Of a stretch of DNA of 64,000 bases, positions 24,906 to 40,707 are shown in pieces (the first letter of the stretch is position 1; the number at the start of each line of letters is the position of its first letter). The stretch is from the NCBI GenBank assembly GCA_013433145.1, contig CM024175.1:9160516-9224515 (forward strand), written 5' to 3'. The notes under the pieces are model-generated. The model was given only the letters and a program-made list of their open reading frames with translations, was not told where the DNA came from and did not search any database. A program made the translations under genes and the position numbers. The stretch is from Ascaris suum (Eukaryota > Nematoda > Chromadorea > Rhabditida > Ascarididae).

Positions 24906-27900
24906 GAATTTTCCCTTCTCAATCTTCCATTCACATATTCGATCCATCTGAGTGGATTAATTTGCGGAGGTGAATGTAACAACGAGATATTAGAATTAGT
25001 CGTATATATCTCGCTCCTCTATAAATGAAAGATTTAAAAAACAAATAAGAATCCGATGTCATATTGCAACTAAGTATTGTTCATTAAGTTTTTTGCATAC
25101 GTTTATTTCAATAATAATGCGAAATCTATTTTGTCGCATTGTTCGAATATCTCTAAAGTGATTTCTTTGCCAGCCGTTCATCGTGCATTTCAATTATTCA
25201 ATCATCGCAAATAAAAAATTTCTGCTGAAAACTGAAGGAGACAATACTGATGGGCTTTTAAACTTCTATTGCGCTTATATTAATGAACTTATATATTATT
25301 GAAACTGTTGAACAATTGAACTCATATTATCAAAATTATGCTACCTCATTGATACTCTCATTATTCTTTACTTACTGCACGTACTCTTACCACTGGATGT
25401 TTCCCTTCCCTCAAAAAAAACATTCCAAATCGTTCAAGGACTTTCACATTTTCAAAGGTTTTAAGCGATGTCGTCAACATATCTCATATTACCTCTTAAT
25501 CGGTGACCTCTTTGTAGATAATCGTTCAGTTTCGTGACTGAATATATTCCGAAAAAAAAAGCATTCTAATATCACCAAACACTAAATGGGATCCTCTCTA
25601 CTACGGACTCGCAAGTGCTTGCAACCTGCTTTTAGCATCAAGACACGCATAGTAAAATCTTCAACGAAACCCCCACCACTCAAAAAAATCCACCCCCCCC
25701 CCCCCCCCAAACAACCTTCCCATACAGGAAATAACGACGACTGCCTCTCTCTTAATCGTTTAGAATTGAGCATGGGATAACTACAGAAAGAGAGGATGAA
25801 TTTAGAGGAAGAGGGCGAGGTTTATTCGAGACCACACCGACCTTTACACTATATCACGGGCCATATGGTGCTGTGCATATTCTCATTTCGTCCATGATTC
25901 ATCATGGCAACCTAGTTAATGAAAATACTTGCTAGCGCATATAACCGAACCCGGTAGCGTCTCTTTACCAATCCAAAATTCTCCTATGACCATTCCAAGC
26001 TATCCATTCAAGAAGTTAAATGCAAGTGGTAACATTTCCACCGCTTTATTTTCAACTTGATATAATTCGCATAGATGTAACTGCTATATACCGCACCCCC
26101 CCCCCCCCACCCTCACACCCCATTGAGAATGTGACTCACAAAACACTTTTGAGTCCAAGCCAACCTAAAATTATCGAAGTATCAACAAATCTCTTCATGT
26201 TAGCAGATATTCACGAAAATTTGAATATGAGACATTAATTTCCTCATCAGATCTTATTTGCCAAACGAGTGCGATTCATCTCAAATTTAAATATTTCTAT
26301 AATTAAGCGAATTTCTTTCTCGTTCTTGATGCCTCCTTTTTTCAACCATGTTTGAAAATCAAAAATAACGATTTACACATATACGCGCACACACACAAAC
26401 CAGCACAAACAAACGGCGATAATGAGAGAAAGAATTTAATGAAATGAACTGCAGAGTCCGTAAAAATAAAAACCAGTAAAATGTCAATGAATTCCCCTCA
26501 AATATCCAATTTGTTGGATAGTTTTTTTTTCTTGTACATAAAAAAGCTCTGCAGTAACGGGCAAGTAATAATGGCGATTGGATGAGGTGATAGAAAGAAA
26601 ATAATTGAATTTCCAATTGGAAAATTTCATCGGCCTTTTCCATAATGGCAATTTTCGTTGTTCGATTATCGATCGAATATATCTCATTTATCGATCGATT
26701 AATGCGTTGAAAAAAAAAAACCGAAAATTTCACATTAATCGTGTAAAATTTGATAGTCACGAATTATTGGCCGATATGAAAAAAAAAACTCATAAAAAAT
26801 TGAGGCCGTTTTTTATAGGCGCCAATTTTGAATGCCTCAAATTCGACAATGAAAATAGCCACGCAAAATTTCAACTTTCTCCGAAGTGCATTTATCGACT
26901 AATACTGAAAGAAATAAATTTCCGAAAAAAAATAAAGTTTGCCAAATATGGCTGATTTCAATTATTCCAAATTGAAGACGACAGCCGCACTATTGACAGC
27001 TCACGGAATATAGTTACTGCCAAAAAAAAATGCAACCAATGAGACATATAATGTGGCGATTAAAATGGCACAAAAATAAGCAAAAAAAAAAAAACAAACA
27101 AACAAAAAATGACGTCATTCAAATAAACAAAATAAAAATCCACAGAAATTCAATAAACGATAAGCGGTGATTGGTAAATTAAAAGCGAAAATATTCATAT
27201 TGAATTGCATTCAATTCAAAAGTCAAAGTCATCTAAATCTTTCCACATAATTCAACTCATTACTTCACATAGATTTCGATGAAAGATAAGAAAAATACAC
27301 TTTGATATCGATAGCTCCAAATTTTTTCTCTGAGCTTAACTGCAGTTGAGCATTTGACCAACTTTTTTTCAACTTGGATTTCGCAGAAAATTTTTTCCTC
27401 GTCTAACTTTTAAATTATTACAACAAAAATTATTTTGCTTTAATTTAAGATTCGATTCATTATTTTTCATATTCAAATTTTTTTTTAATATTCAAAAATG
27501 ATCATCCTTCTGGATCAAGCAAATCTTCCTCTCCCTTCTATCCGGAAATCGTGATTACGCTAGCGCGAAAATAGGAATTTATATTTAAAGAAGTCTTATA
27601 CTCTTGAGATTGTATGTGGTTAGTGCTTTGATGCACCGAATGAGGACGACGTAATCCGCAAATTCCACAAATAGTATCACGACCAACCGCCATCTAATAA
27701 TCGGAAAAAGATACTTCCGTTTCCCAGCCTCCTACAAAAAAATTCCTTTCAGTCCTCTAAAACGAATTTTTTCCTACGTTCATTGTAAAATTATCGAAAT
27801 TACTCTATAAATAGTAAAATGTTGCTCGAATTTTTCAACATATTACTTACTTATTCTTCTTCGATTATTCGAATATTGTAGTTATATGAACTGCTATAAT

Positions 27901-29385
27901 ACATTCAAAAAAAAATGCAAAATTGAAAAATGCCATAATAAAGAAATTTGCATTTGACATACGATAACGGTAGCAATTTCCATCGAAGAAATCATATCAC
28001 TAAGACCGAATATAACTCAAATTCATTAAAAATTTATGAGTAATTTGAATTTCGATGCAATCTATCCACAAATCTCATAGAGAATTCCAGTTTTTTTTTT
28101 TTTTAACACAGAGAATATTTGTAATTATACTAACTCGATCGATAATTGCAATTTTTTACATAACAATCTTATACCTTTAGTTGTTTATCATTTTATTCGA
28201 TAGTCCTATTTCAAAAAAAAAAATGTTTAAATCTATATTTGATTTTCCTCATAGTTTTTGAATATTTCTCAGATATTAAAATGGTTAGCACTCCTGGTTC
28301 CTTCCCTCAACGAAGCAATTATATGTGAACATACAGTGGAGACTTAATTAATGTGATTCATATGAATCCTATTCTAATGAAATATGCAAATATGGAGTTA
28401 AAATTTCTATACACAATTATTCTCCGGTTGAGAGTAGAAGCATTCATCGGCATTTCATCACCTCAAAAAATTTATACTCGATTTTTTCTTTACTTTTTAA
28501 CACCTAATTCTCTTACCAGTGTGCTCGTTTTAACACCTCACATTACCATTCCAAATTTCATTCCCTCGCTTAAATTTCAGGAAGAGAGGAAGGACTGACA
28601 GCATTGCTGCGTTCTGATCAACGAGCAAAGGCGCATCAAGATATCCGGGTAAATTTACCTCTTAGAGAATTTTTCCAGCTATAAACTAGGATGCCTCTCC
28701 GAGAAAAACTCCATCGAGTTATCCCACTAAATTTTCCGGTTCAAAAAAAGCAGTTATATGACTAGAACAGATCACTTGCCCATTCCTCCTTTCTACCCTC
28801 CCTCCTCACCCATTCCCCTCCCCATCCAAAAGCAGTATACTTGTTCGACAGTCTCAAACACGCATATACACACCTCGAACCAAAAGCTTACAGGCAATAA
28901 TTAAGCGTAATGAACAATGTGATCAGCAAAATCAATAACATAAAGGACGGCAAATAGGCAATAAATCGCAACAAGCAATAACACATCAAACTACAACGAT
29001 CATAATAAGCCTCATAGAAATTTACAGCAAACAAGTTGGATGCATTTTCAAACAGAAAAAAAATTAATAAATATCCTTTTATGTATTTTTGTTTTGCAAA
29101 AAGCGATGAACAAAAAAAAGTGAATTAAATAAATAAGATGCATAAAGCATGCAATATAGTGTGAAAAGTTTATTTCCTCTTTTCTAATCGTTCAGCAAAA
29201 ATTATTACACCAAATTATTTTTCATAACATAGTGTTCGATTCATATCATACTCTCGCCCTCCTCTCCGCCCCCTTTCACGTCGAATTGTTCATATCGGTA
29301 ACCACCTCCCTCACCTTCCCACCTCTTCCCAGTTCATTGCCCATCCCACCTCTCCTCTCTGGTTCATCACCCATCTTAACCATCC
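24906..29385. other. Gene-free stretch between DB and NCK genes
   Basis: No exon was recognised in these 4.5 kb. It contains C-runs at 25693-25708 and 26096-26108, A-rich tracts near 27090 and several pyrimidine-rich blocks (28790-28830, 29265-29380). The two flanking genes converge here. An open frame of 116 codons at 26605-26955 is AT-driven and shows no motif. Confidence 0.45.
25693..25708 (+). repeat. Poly-C homopolymer, 16 bases
   Basis: An uninterrupted run of C in otherwise AT-rich DNA. Similar runs occur at 26096-26108 and 39498-39511. Confidence 0.9.
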
Positions 29386-29391
29386 TTTATT
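29386..29391 (-). terminator. Poly(A) signal of the NCK gene
   Basis: On the minus strand AATAAA lies about 50 bases after the NCK stop codon at 29440-29442. This fits a short 3' UTR. Confidence 0.65.
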
Positions 29392-29439
29392 CATGCAAAT
29401 TGCAGTTAACTCACGTCGAAGTGTACAAACAATGGTCGA

Positions 29440-32400
29440 TCATCTTGGAAGGGGTCGAACAAGGAACAACCTTTCGTTTGTTTTATCATTAGTATAGATG
29501 GGACTGTTCATATAGTGCTGTAGAAGTGCATCCATTGTTGCGAATGATCGTGTGCCAATCTTGAACGCTTTATTCACGTTGTCAACCTGTACCCAGAAGT
29601 GCTTGTTACGACCGGTTCCCTTTAGTGATATTGAATAATCACCTGGCTGAAATACAATAAATTCTACACTACCTGCCGAATGAAACGTTGAAGGTGCAGG
29701 TAAACAACACAACGCTCTAACACAATTGAACAAATTTTTTAAGTCCTATCATATCGCCAATAAGGTATTCCTCTCAGTTCATTAGAAACTGATAAAAATG
29801 GATCATTATTCACCCATAAGTTGGAAATACTTTATTAAATATACTACGAATTACGCATATATTAACGTTCTAAAAATAAGCTCATATCACTACTTTTATC
29901 TTTTCATGACCCCTCCCCTACCCACAAAAACATCAGTAGTGACCAACAAAAGATCCATTGAAACACATCTCGTGCACTTCCCCTCCTTTTCTGAAGTCGA
30001 AATCTTATTTAACCGAATATTTTGAAAAACTTAATCATAAGAGTTCAATTCACGACATCCAAGAACGCCTAGGAAAAATAAATCTATTATAAATGTATGC
30101 ATGTATTTATCTATGCATACGCATGTACAAATGAGCATAAAATCTTCAACCTAGGATCACTGGATTATTGAAGGCCTAATTTCGACTTGATTCTTTGTTA
30201 GAAAATTGTGTTCAACTTCTCCTACATCCCACTCTTAGAAATACTTCAGCTTCCCCTTCCTCAAAGCTGACATGGGCAGCAGTTTCAGCTCAGCAAAATG
30301 CATGCATGTACAAATACAAATAAATAAATCAACAGACAGAGTACATACATTGCTTTCACTGTCGCGTACCAAATAATCCCCATCAACCCCACGCGCATTC
30401 AACTGTGCATCACTCTCATCACGAGTCAACCTTCCATAGTACCAAGGCTGACCCGCATATGGCCCAGTGACGGTTCGTCCGGTCCTTGGAGGAGAGCTAC
30501 AAAACAGTAAAATTCGATTAAAAATAAAATGATTCCTTCCATTATGAAGGCAAATAATATATCAGGTCGACATCTACTAATTAAAACTTGATTTGCATTT
30601 ACGGGATATATAAACAAAGTTCACAGTTTTAGCAGTCTTGGACCACAGGCTAAAATGCGCCACAATCAAGCATATGGGCGAATGCCTTTGCCCGATCGTT
30701 GCAATAAAACATTTCGGAAAATAACGAAAATCAACGATGCTGAGACTCATCTCCCAACCATAAGTGATTCTCCGCCTTCTTATTTCCCGGTGTTTTTGGC
30801 CAACGTCTGTGCCAAAAGACCCCCATGAACTTTCGTTTGGGCGTTTCATCCGAACTCAACCACATGAACAAAACAACCTATCCACCTGAAAAGGAGAAAC
30901 AGGTGGATCTCATACCTGCTTTTTAAGGGAGCCGATGAGAAGCCATTCGACGAAACAGCAGTAGCAGGCGCCATTGGTCGTTTCTCTTGGACTACCGATG
31001 GTGCGATAAACTTATCGCTGTTTGCTGGAGGATTACGCTCGATCACCTTTAAAATGCGACTCCTTCACTAAAGTTGCAATAACAGAAATAAGTTGCCTAT
31101 AACAGGGAGATCCGCCTATTTGACATTGTTTGCTTGAAGAATTGAAATTCAATACAACCACTCAAGCCTTCATTCTAGATGAAGACGCAGAGCAATAAAT
31201 GAGCCAAAAAAATGCAAAATAAAACAAATCAAGAGGAATGGGAAGACAGAGAGCGGGATAGAAAGTAACGATAAGAAGGCGGTGAAAAAAAAACAGAGAA
31301 TAATTGTAGTTCCACGTTCAAGGTGCCTCTTTCAACAGTGATACATCAAAAAATGAACAATGCACACAACAACTTGATCGTATCCGATTTAGCAAAACGC
31401 TCTATAAAGCTTTAAAACACATCACTTAATCCAGTCCTTCTTTATTTTCGAAAACTAAATCACTATTTCTGATCGACATAGAGTATTTGTCATTGCATCA
31501 TTTGCCACTGTCAATAACCCCTCTGTTTTCTCTCTAATAAAATGCGATGCGAATTTGCCTCATATAGTCCCTCACCCCCTATGGTATCTGCCGATTCGTT
31601 ACAACACCTATAATATACTCTTGAATTGCTTAAAATATATACAGCAAGCCACGTTTTAGTTCAATGAATCATCAATAACTAAACTGAGTGCTGATATTTA
31701 AACGTCTTCTGCCCTCAGCAACGTAATCAAAAATAAATGGGCCGGGCGTGCTGGACCTCTTCAATGAGTCCATTACGCAGGAAAGGAATACAGCCAGTAT
31801 TATTCACGATCAACAATATTAACTGACCAGCGTCAACATACCTCAATATAATTAGTCGGTACGAGTCCCGTGCATCCTTTTGAATTCCGCGCTTTCCACC
31901 ATTCAGGATCGTGTGCTGGATGCTCGATTATTTCCAGACGTTCACCTTGAAAATTCCATTATCTACTGAGCAAACTGCATGATCTCAACACAACCTTTCT
32001 CCTATTTCTACAACTAACATCTTTAAAATATAGGTCTTTCTCGTTTCGAAAAGATCATTAAGATAAAGAGCAGAAGGAGATGGATAAGGGGTTCCATGAA
32101 CTTCGGAGCCTCTTTCTGCATTGTACCCCTCAAATGTTTCTGAAATTGAAGTGTTTCCATTGTGAGCATTGAAGATGCACTAGTGGAACACCACGAGATA
32201 AAAGAGGATGGACCCCTATCGCCACTACATTAGCATCAAGAGTGGATTAAATTACTTCCTGAAGGAACCTACAACAATAATTTTGCTAAGAGTGCATCTT
32301 CGTAAAAAAAAAGCACTGGAAAAACTAAATACGATACAACGAAGTCTTCAATTAAAAAATCGAAAAAAACCAAGCACCGAAAAATTAAATGAGACCAGCG

Positions 32401-35400
32401 CAGCTAGAGCTGCAGATAGCGATAGCGCGATGGACGCAAAGTATACGCCGCCTATTACCTACTTTTATGATAACACCAAACTGAAGACCAATGATCGCGA
32501 TGCCACCCCTCCCCCTCCCCCCCCCCTCCACCACACACACACACACATGAGAAATTTCCATACACTCCTCTTTGCATTCACAATGTTAGTCACTTTGAGC
32601 TATAACGAAACCACAGATGACTCATGAGTCGGTAAGCTTGTTTTTCCACTCTTTATCATCTGCATCAGCTAAACGATAAGCGGAGGACTCAAAACTAATC
32701 ACTTCAAAGGCGAAATTATTATACCATTAGATTCTTTTCTCGTAAAATCGGGTTTTGAGGACTCAGCTTTCCAGCTGAATTTCAATGATAACCGAATGAT
32801 TCGAAATATTTATGCAAGCGGCCACCTAGTCGGACTGCGAAAAAACAATTGGTGATTGTGATAATCGTAGATCATCTATACCGTTCGAAAAAAAAACGGG
32901 AATACCATCCTTGACTAAGCAATAATAATAATAAATAAAATGAACCTTTTCGAAAAGAAAGCTCGCCAGCGCTTTGAGCATCGAATGCGTATAACGTAAT
33001 AACAACTTCCATGATCCTTTGATTAGATGATGACATCATTGCACCACTGTTTGTCTATAAATAATTATCTACGGGCCGTCATATCAGACAACTTCCTGAT
33101 AATATCAATAATTTAAGGAATGCTGTAAAAAATATAAACTGGAGGTTAAATTATTCTTAGAGATTTGAAATGTATATTCGAAAACGTTGAGGAATACTTT
33201 CAATTAATTAGAATTGAAGAACGATTCCACTCAATCCTACCCAATATGATCAGAAAAAATCAGTACGATAACAAATAATATACAAAATCAGAGATGAGGA
33301 TCGAAAGGTGCAAAAAAAGAAGAAATGGTATAAGTGCGAAGTTTTGTAAAAGCAAGAATAAAAAAATATAGCGGTGATTAAACTGCCGACAATGGTACGA
33401 CCAAAGGGTAAATAGTTGAAAAAACAATTAGCAGTATCAGATATCCGCATAGAAATCTGCGCGACGTTCCGGATGGGATCGGTCAAACTTTACATGGGAG
33501 CGAACTACTGTTCTCTATAATATCGCAACGTTCAACGTTGATCGACTCATAACGGTGTGTAAAGGTATCGCTCTTGCCTCATCCCACAATGTAGCCTATT
33601 TCCTATGCAAGAAGATAATCACCGAAAGCAATATGCTTGCTGGATTATGCTGTGAATGAGTGAATGAAATAATAAAAGGTGATTTACGAGAAAAACGATT
33701 AGTCTATCGTTATGTGAGCACAAATCGATTAAAAACAACTATGAAAAATGTGGTTTGTCCTTTGTTATTCAACTGATACGATGCATTGGTAACGAACAGT
33801 ATGATAGAGGATTTGAATGGTCAGTTGATCTAATCGCTCATAGAAAGAGATATGCAGGCACATAGAAATGTGGTGATTTTTTAGTGCTAAGGCGAGTGGA
33901 ATCTCATATGAGCAGAGTGCAAGAAAAGGGTAATACGACTGGAAAGTCTCTCAGCCGGTTATCAATTTCCACATTCGATCTCCCTCTCTCCCCTCCCCTT
34001 CCTCCACCTCCTCCCTCCTAACCTTCTGTACATTCGAAGTACCATCTCACTGAAAAGACAGATTAACTAAATCAAGTAGAAAAAAGAAAAACGAAAAACA
34101 TTTGTACCTTTTGCATTCCATTGCCTATACCGCCAGCGATCTTCGCAGGAGAGAATGTATTGGGTGGCGACTCATCAATATAGTTCGATGGGAACCAACC
34201 AGTCTCGCCGTGACACTTAAATAAGCAAATATCACTTCACAATGAAATTTCACTCAGAACTCACAACAGACTGAACAAACAACGTTGAAACTTTCGATCA
34301 AATTTCACTATAAGCATAGAAGTGGATTTTTTTTTGAATGAAAGTAATTAGAAAAACACGACAGGATGCATTTTCTCCTGCAAACTCACTTCTAGATAAC
34401 CAGCCAGATATGCAAAATAGCTCGACTGTGACAAAAAAAAGAACTTGGTAGTGCAAACGTTTCCTATTACTCGGAAAATCGATCCAACAAAAATATCACT
34501 GGATCAGTGAATTTTTTTCATTGTGTATATAGCAGTTTTCGAGTTGAAAGTTCGAAAAAAAGAGCTATCTAGGAGACTACCTTACTCTCGCAGACTAAAT
34601 CAGCCTAGAGTATAACAACGGTATTTAAATGCTTTTATTCCTAGCTGTGAACTAAATAAAATAAATAAATTTCATATATGGGGTATTTACTGAAAACAGG
34701 TGGAAAACAAGGAGGCGTCACACATATAGCTTGATAAACATCAGTCAAAAAACTCGTTACAGTTGTCTTACATCCTCAATTGCTGTCATTTCCCTTGCAG
34801 ATCCCCGATTTCCAGGCTATCCAGGATTATCGAACCTACCTGTCCTTTCCACCATCCATCTGAACTCTTCTCCAAGACAGTTACCACATCGCCTTTGCAA
34901 AGCCGTAATTCATCTTCCCTTTGCGGTTCGTATGAATATTTCGCGACTGCCGTCGATGTCATATTACCAACCTAGAATCGATTAATTAACGTAAATTCGC
35001 AACAAATGACCATCGAAAAATTGGTCAGCAATCGTCCACTCTGATGAAAATAATCGTTCCTTGTCGATGGGCTTCTCTCCCCTGTAGCTGTGCTCTAGAA
35101 TTCCAGTATGTAGCAATTCTCACTCACCACGGGTACTCGCATGGATCGGCACTAAAAACGATCAATCAAAAGAACGCCGTTTAAGCTATTTCGATCGCAA
35201 GTTACCGTTATTCGCTGAATTTTTCAATCACTTGGTGAACTGAGAGGGGAAACGACGTGATCCGAAAAGGAAATATCTCAGCAATAAAAAAGCAATCTCA
35301 TCTGAAGGGCGGTGAGAGGATGGAGGGGAGACTCTCACTCATTGGAAGAGGAGATTGCACCAACCTAAATAGGAATATCATTACTAAAAATGGACTGCCA

Positions 35401-38400
35401 GAATTGAAGCCCTTTATCAGAATATCAGAATGCATTTCTACAGACTCGTAACTAAGGCACTTGGCAAGCTTTGAAGCAAATAAGGTATCAATTTAAAAAA
35501 TGCCTACTGAAAATCTTAAAGACTGTAGAAGGACAAGCCACTCTAGGATCTCTTGTTTAAAAAAAAAAAGAACACACAAGCAACTATAACCTTGAGATTC
35601 CTGTCGTTGCCGTTCTCAAAAGCTCCGTTGCCAGATACCGCAGCTAAAGCTGGACGACTATTCACTCCTTCAGAAGATGGCACGTTAATCGATGTCTGCA
35701 AATTTTTTTATTTCATCCTCTTGTTCGACGTTTTCACACGAAACAAATTTCCATGTAATGATAAAAGTGAGGGCATCATAAATTCTATCAACGGAACACA
35801 GTCGGGATTCAAAGATCAAAGTTTTATTGGATCGAATCGAAAAAATACGATGACTCAATCATAACAAAAGCAGCATAGAGTAGTACTGCTTTTAACTCTC
35901 TAAACGAAAGAAAACAACTCAAAGTGATCGTTTCAAAGAAAAGTCAACATTTCGCGTGTGGTCTTTCTTTGTCAAATCTATTATTAGAGAACCAATATTC
36001 GTCGATATTCAAATCTCTTATGAATATGACGATTACGGAGTACTAATTTGATGGATCACTGCTTCGAAATCATCAGCCGATCCTTTCCAACCAACTTTTC
36101 CATGCTAATATTTTTCGTTCCCACCCGATCACACCTGATCTTTAACTCACAGAAATGTCTGGACTTATTTTTCGTCTCTTCTCCCATAGTATATTACTCA
36201 AAAACGCCCTACTAGAACAAGTGAAATTTTTTATGCGCTATGAGGTGATATACCACCTTAACTTACAATCAACGCATTTGATTACGCCGACTTTCATTCT
36301 ACAAGAATTTTATGGGCACCCATTTTTTTTTTCAATTCAGTTCAAGAGTTTTCTTTCTGATGCTTCAATCAGTTTCGCCCTCGAAGATTAGGAAAAAGGT
36401 TTGAGGGTTTAAGGTTGTTTAAACAGTGCTTAAATATTTCTGAATTTTATATCACTGTCAACATTCTACTTTCCAGTTTGGTTGAAGGCCAACCCCACAT
36501 CCATAGAATTACAACTACTCCTCCCCTCTCTCACACCCTCCCACCCACCGCTCGAATACCCCCCACCTTCCCCTCATTCATCCCGAATACCCCCATCTCC
36601 TCCTCACTCACCTCAAATATCTTGAAGAATATAAACTGATGCATTGAACTAATATGTGCATCTTGAAGTGCAGAGCACATTGCGCTACAACGATGCAACA
36701 GACGGCATCACAGAAATTTCACAACATACTAATCGATTTTGAGAGAGAAGAAAACTTTCAGAAACGTGGAACAATTGGAGCATATAATCACGCCGCACTG
36801 AAACTTGCAAACATTTGTGTAATATGAAACCACATGCTTACAGTGGTAATTGAATATGCCCGAATAGAAAAGTTGAGAAAAAAAAGTTCACCTGTCCGGA
36901 TGACTGATTAAAGTCGGCCAATTTCGGTTTCGATTTGCTCGGCTTGCCAAGACCTCTGATAGTGCCTTTTGCTTTCTCAACAAATGACTCCTTTCGAACG
37001 TAATTTGAAGGTACGAAACCAATTACGTTATCTTCACTAATCACCTTAAATATTCATATGTTGTTATAAGCAATCAAAAATTTAAATTAGCAGTCAATTT
37101 AAATGAGTTTTTAAAAAAATCAATAAAAATACCTGTGAATAAATTGATTAGATGAGATACAATTGTGATTAATTTACCACCTATTATACCTGATTCAAAA
37201 GCTCTCATTGTTTTATATAGAACGTATTCGCTATCTATGACATCGATCAGCAATCAACTATAGTCGTGCGGCATTGCGTAAACGAATGCACAGCTTGGCA
37301 TTCAAGCGGATCACGACAACATCCAACTCACACTGAAGATGAGACCCATATGAATGCCATCCTCTCATAAAAAAGAATAAAGCCGATCCTTGTCTGCATA
37401 TGAATACCGGATAGAAGAAGAAAAATGTGTATTCAGCGCCGAGCAAGAAAAAAAAAAGAGAAAAGAGACAAAGACGGCGAGAGAATAAATTACCTCCCAG
37501 CGACATTAATAAAAATAGCAACTTCCCCTTCCCGCTCTGCCTATTCTGATGAATATCATCCCTCTTTTCGAATACAAAATAATGCGTTGAATACTCATCT
37601 ATAATATGTACAAAACGAGTATTAAAAAAAAGTAATTAAAAAATAAAAACAATAATATTATACAACAATACAGAAGATTAAACAAACAATTAAATATTAA
37701 AACAATAATACAAATAATTAAATATTATAACAAATATATTAAATAACAAATTAAATAAATATATTAAATAATACAAATATAATAATTAAATAAATAACAA
37801 ACAAAATAATTAAATATTAAACAAACAAAGAAATTAAAAAACAAACAATAAAAACAATAATACAGAAGATGGCACTTTGAACATTTTCAATAAAGGAAAA
37901 ACCAACTTCGTTCACATCTATGGCTAGAACACTGCAGTAGAATTGTGAAATATGCATTAATAATTTCTACGAATTTGACAACAATGTATGACGAAGCAAT
38001 TCTATTTGCGAGACGCTCTTTATTTAAAAAAAAAAAAAAAATCAATCGAATAAGCCTGATTCGCATTTTTGAAAATTATTCGAGAAAAGAATTTGAAAAA
38101 AAAAAGTGGAATGATAAAATGTTCATTCGTTTTATCGTTTCTCGATTACAATTACTTCAGAATAGATGAAAGGCAGAGAGATAAAGCTAGAACAATTCCA
38201 TCGCTTACTTAACACCATAAAATCTCTTAAACATCACTCAAAATATTTCGACTCTAAAACAAAAAAAAAGGTGTGATATTGAGCGATGATGAATCAAAAT
38301 GGACCTTAAAAGCTATCAAGATCTAGAGGAACATCAACGAATAAATTTCACACTCAATAGTATTCTTCCTCTTCGAACAGTGAATAAAATAATGCAAAGA

Positions 38401-40624
38401 TCGATAAAATTTTTTATGCCTTATCACCACTCACTGTCCATTGGTCACTGGTCACTCTTCACTCAATTATTAAAATATCACCGATTTTTTTAGTGAAAAC
38501 ATTTTGTCTTTCTTGCTGCAACAAAGATTTGTGTATCTACTTACTACATCAATAACTATGTGGTAATAAAACGATATTTTACTTCTGATGTTATATGCCT
38601 AAATAATTGCTGTGCTAACGGTTACATATGAGTGAGTTTACACGTTCGGTTACCCGATGACTGCTAAATGGCTTAATTACACAAATTTGAGGATTGTCTA
38701 ACGATGACTCACTGCATAGGAACGTTACCTGAGCGGAATGAAGCCTTATCGAAGTGAAGGAATTCAAGGTATGATCAACCTATGCTTATTCACAAATGAC
38801 CGATACATGTCAGTGTCATGTCCAAACTCCTCCCACAATACCAGTCATGAGCATAACACTTTTAACTCGTACCGAGTATTATTCAAATTATCTCATCGAA
38901 TGCAAATATCGAACACATTAACATTAGAAATAATTCAATATTTGCATACTTGAAGATGCATACTGCAAACATTACTCTAATTTTTAAAATACTATTTATT
39001 ACTCATAACACTGAATAACAGTAAACGCACAATTTGAAATTGAAAAAAAATCGAAAACCGGAAATTAAAATAGAAACTAAATTATTACATGTAAGTAACT
39101 GTCATAAACTTCAAGCAATCCTATAATTGTAAAAATAAATAATTACGCATATAATAAATCGCCTACAACATAGAAATCTATAAACCGTACTTAAAAAATT
39201 ATGCCTATAAGATAAAAATAAAAATAGAATAGCATAAATTAAAAGAAAAGAAAAATTAATCAACTATAAAAATGAAATGATTTCTACAGCGGAATAGGGA
39301 TGGCCTCATCTTTCTCAACATCAGATCCAACTTAACAAATATATAGTGGTGAGAGTAAATGGAAGAAAAGTCGTCTCCTTTTTGTCAATTCATTTCATCA
39401 CTCCTTCTATCATTCTTTCTATATTATTTTCTTTATCCGACTACGACCTCAGCCCAAAGCTCAATCGTAAATTGTGATCAAAACTTCATCTCTCTCTCCC
39501 CCCCCCCCCCCTTCCCTCCTCCTCCTCCTCCGCCAAACGGAGAGATCAAGATAGATGGGAATTCGATAAAGTTGCATAATTATGATATGCACAATGAATA
39601 AGCTTGCACCGATGAAAAAGTCTACCTCACACAGCATAGAAGAGATTTTGGGAGTTATATAGTAGCAATCATGGTACCGTATAGGCTAAAATAAAATCCC
39701 CTGGCAGTCAATTCTGAATTTTCTAGAAAATTCTCACCGAATGAGAAATTTTAATGATAAATGAATTTCAAAATTAGTTCAGCATACAAGCAGTAATAAC
39801 TGAAAACGCCGTTTCGAATAGAGTGTAAAATCGTATGACTGTTGAGTGCAGACAAAACGATGAATGTGTTTGCAAAAATGAATCGCTGCACTCGATGAAC
39901 AAACAATCCCATCGTGCAACCAAACCAGCCAGCTGACTGTTTTATTTCTATTAGCATAGGTGAGTTGATAAGCGACGTGCAAAACGAGAATGAGAACGCT
40001 TGCCAAAATATCGATTATTGTTCAATTCATCGATTGCTGTTCGATTATTGATTTATCGCAGATCAATATTGAAAATAACTGTTTAAAAATTAACACTAAA
40101 ATTAATATTTTATTCGAACAATGAATGAATTTATCGAATAAAAACTAATCTTTAAATTATGGTACGGTCGAATTGTGAAAATTAAAAAGAATTTATCCAC
40201 TGTACTAGATCGAGGAAGACCACATTTGTGACATGAGTGGCACTACATATAATTAAAACAGACATTGCCTGACATCAACCCACCTACAGAGAGTTCCCCC
40301 AGTTGTTTGAATTCCTCCCCCCTCCCCCACCCCCTAACCATTACTATACTTCATCCTACTCAAAAGCATAAAAAAGAACAAATATTTCCCGACCAGTTCG
40401 ACGATTTAAATATTTTCTGAGAAATTTTTAATTGCTCAACTGGTAGACGTTGGAATTTGATGAACTCATCTTATATTTAGGCAAATTTTTAATGCAAGAA
40501 ACTATGAAATCAGCCATATACGAATCAAATGGAGCAATATCCACATCTATCATTTCATCATTCAAGCATATGAAGAATGATTTTTTTTTGATAGTGAAGA
40601 GTGATGAGCATTGATAAAAATGTT

Positions 40625-40707
<83 letters not shown>

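Noticed and set aside
26605..26955. 116-codon plus-strand frame
   Set aside because: Lys/Asn/Phe-rich from A and T runs; no motif and no splice pair.
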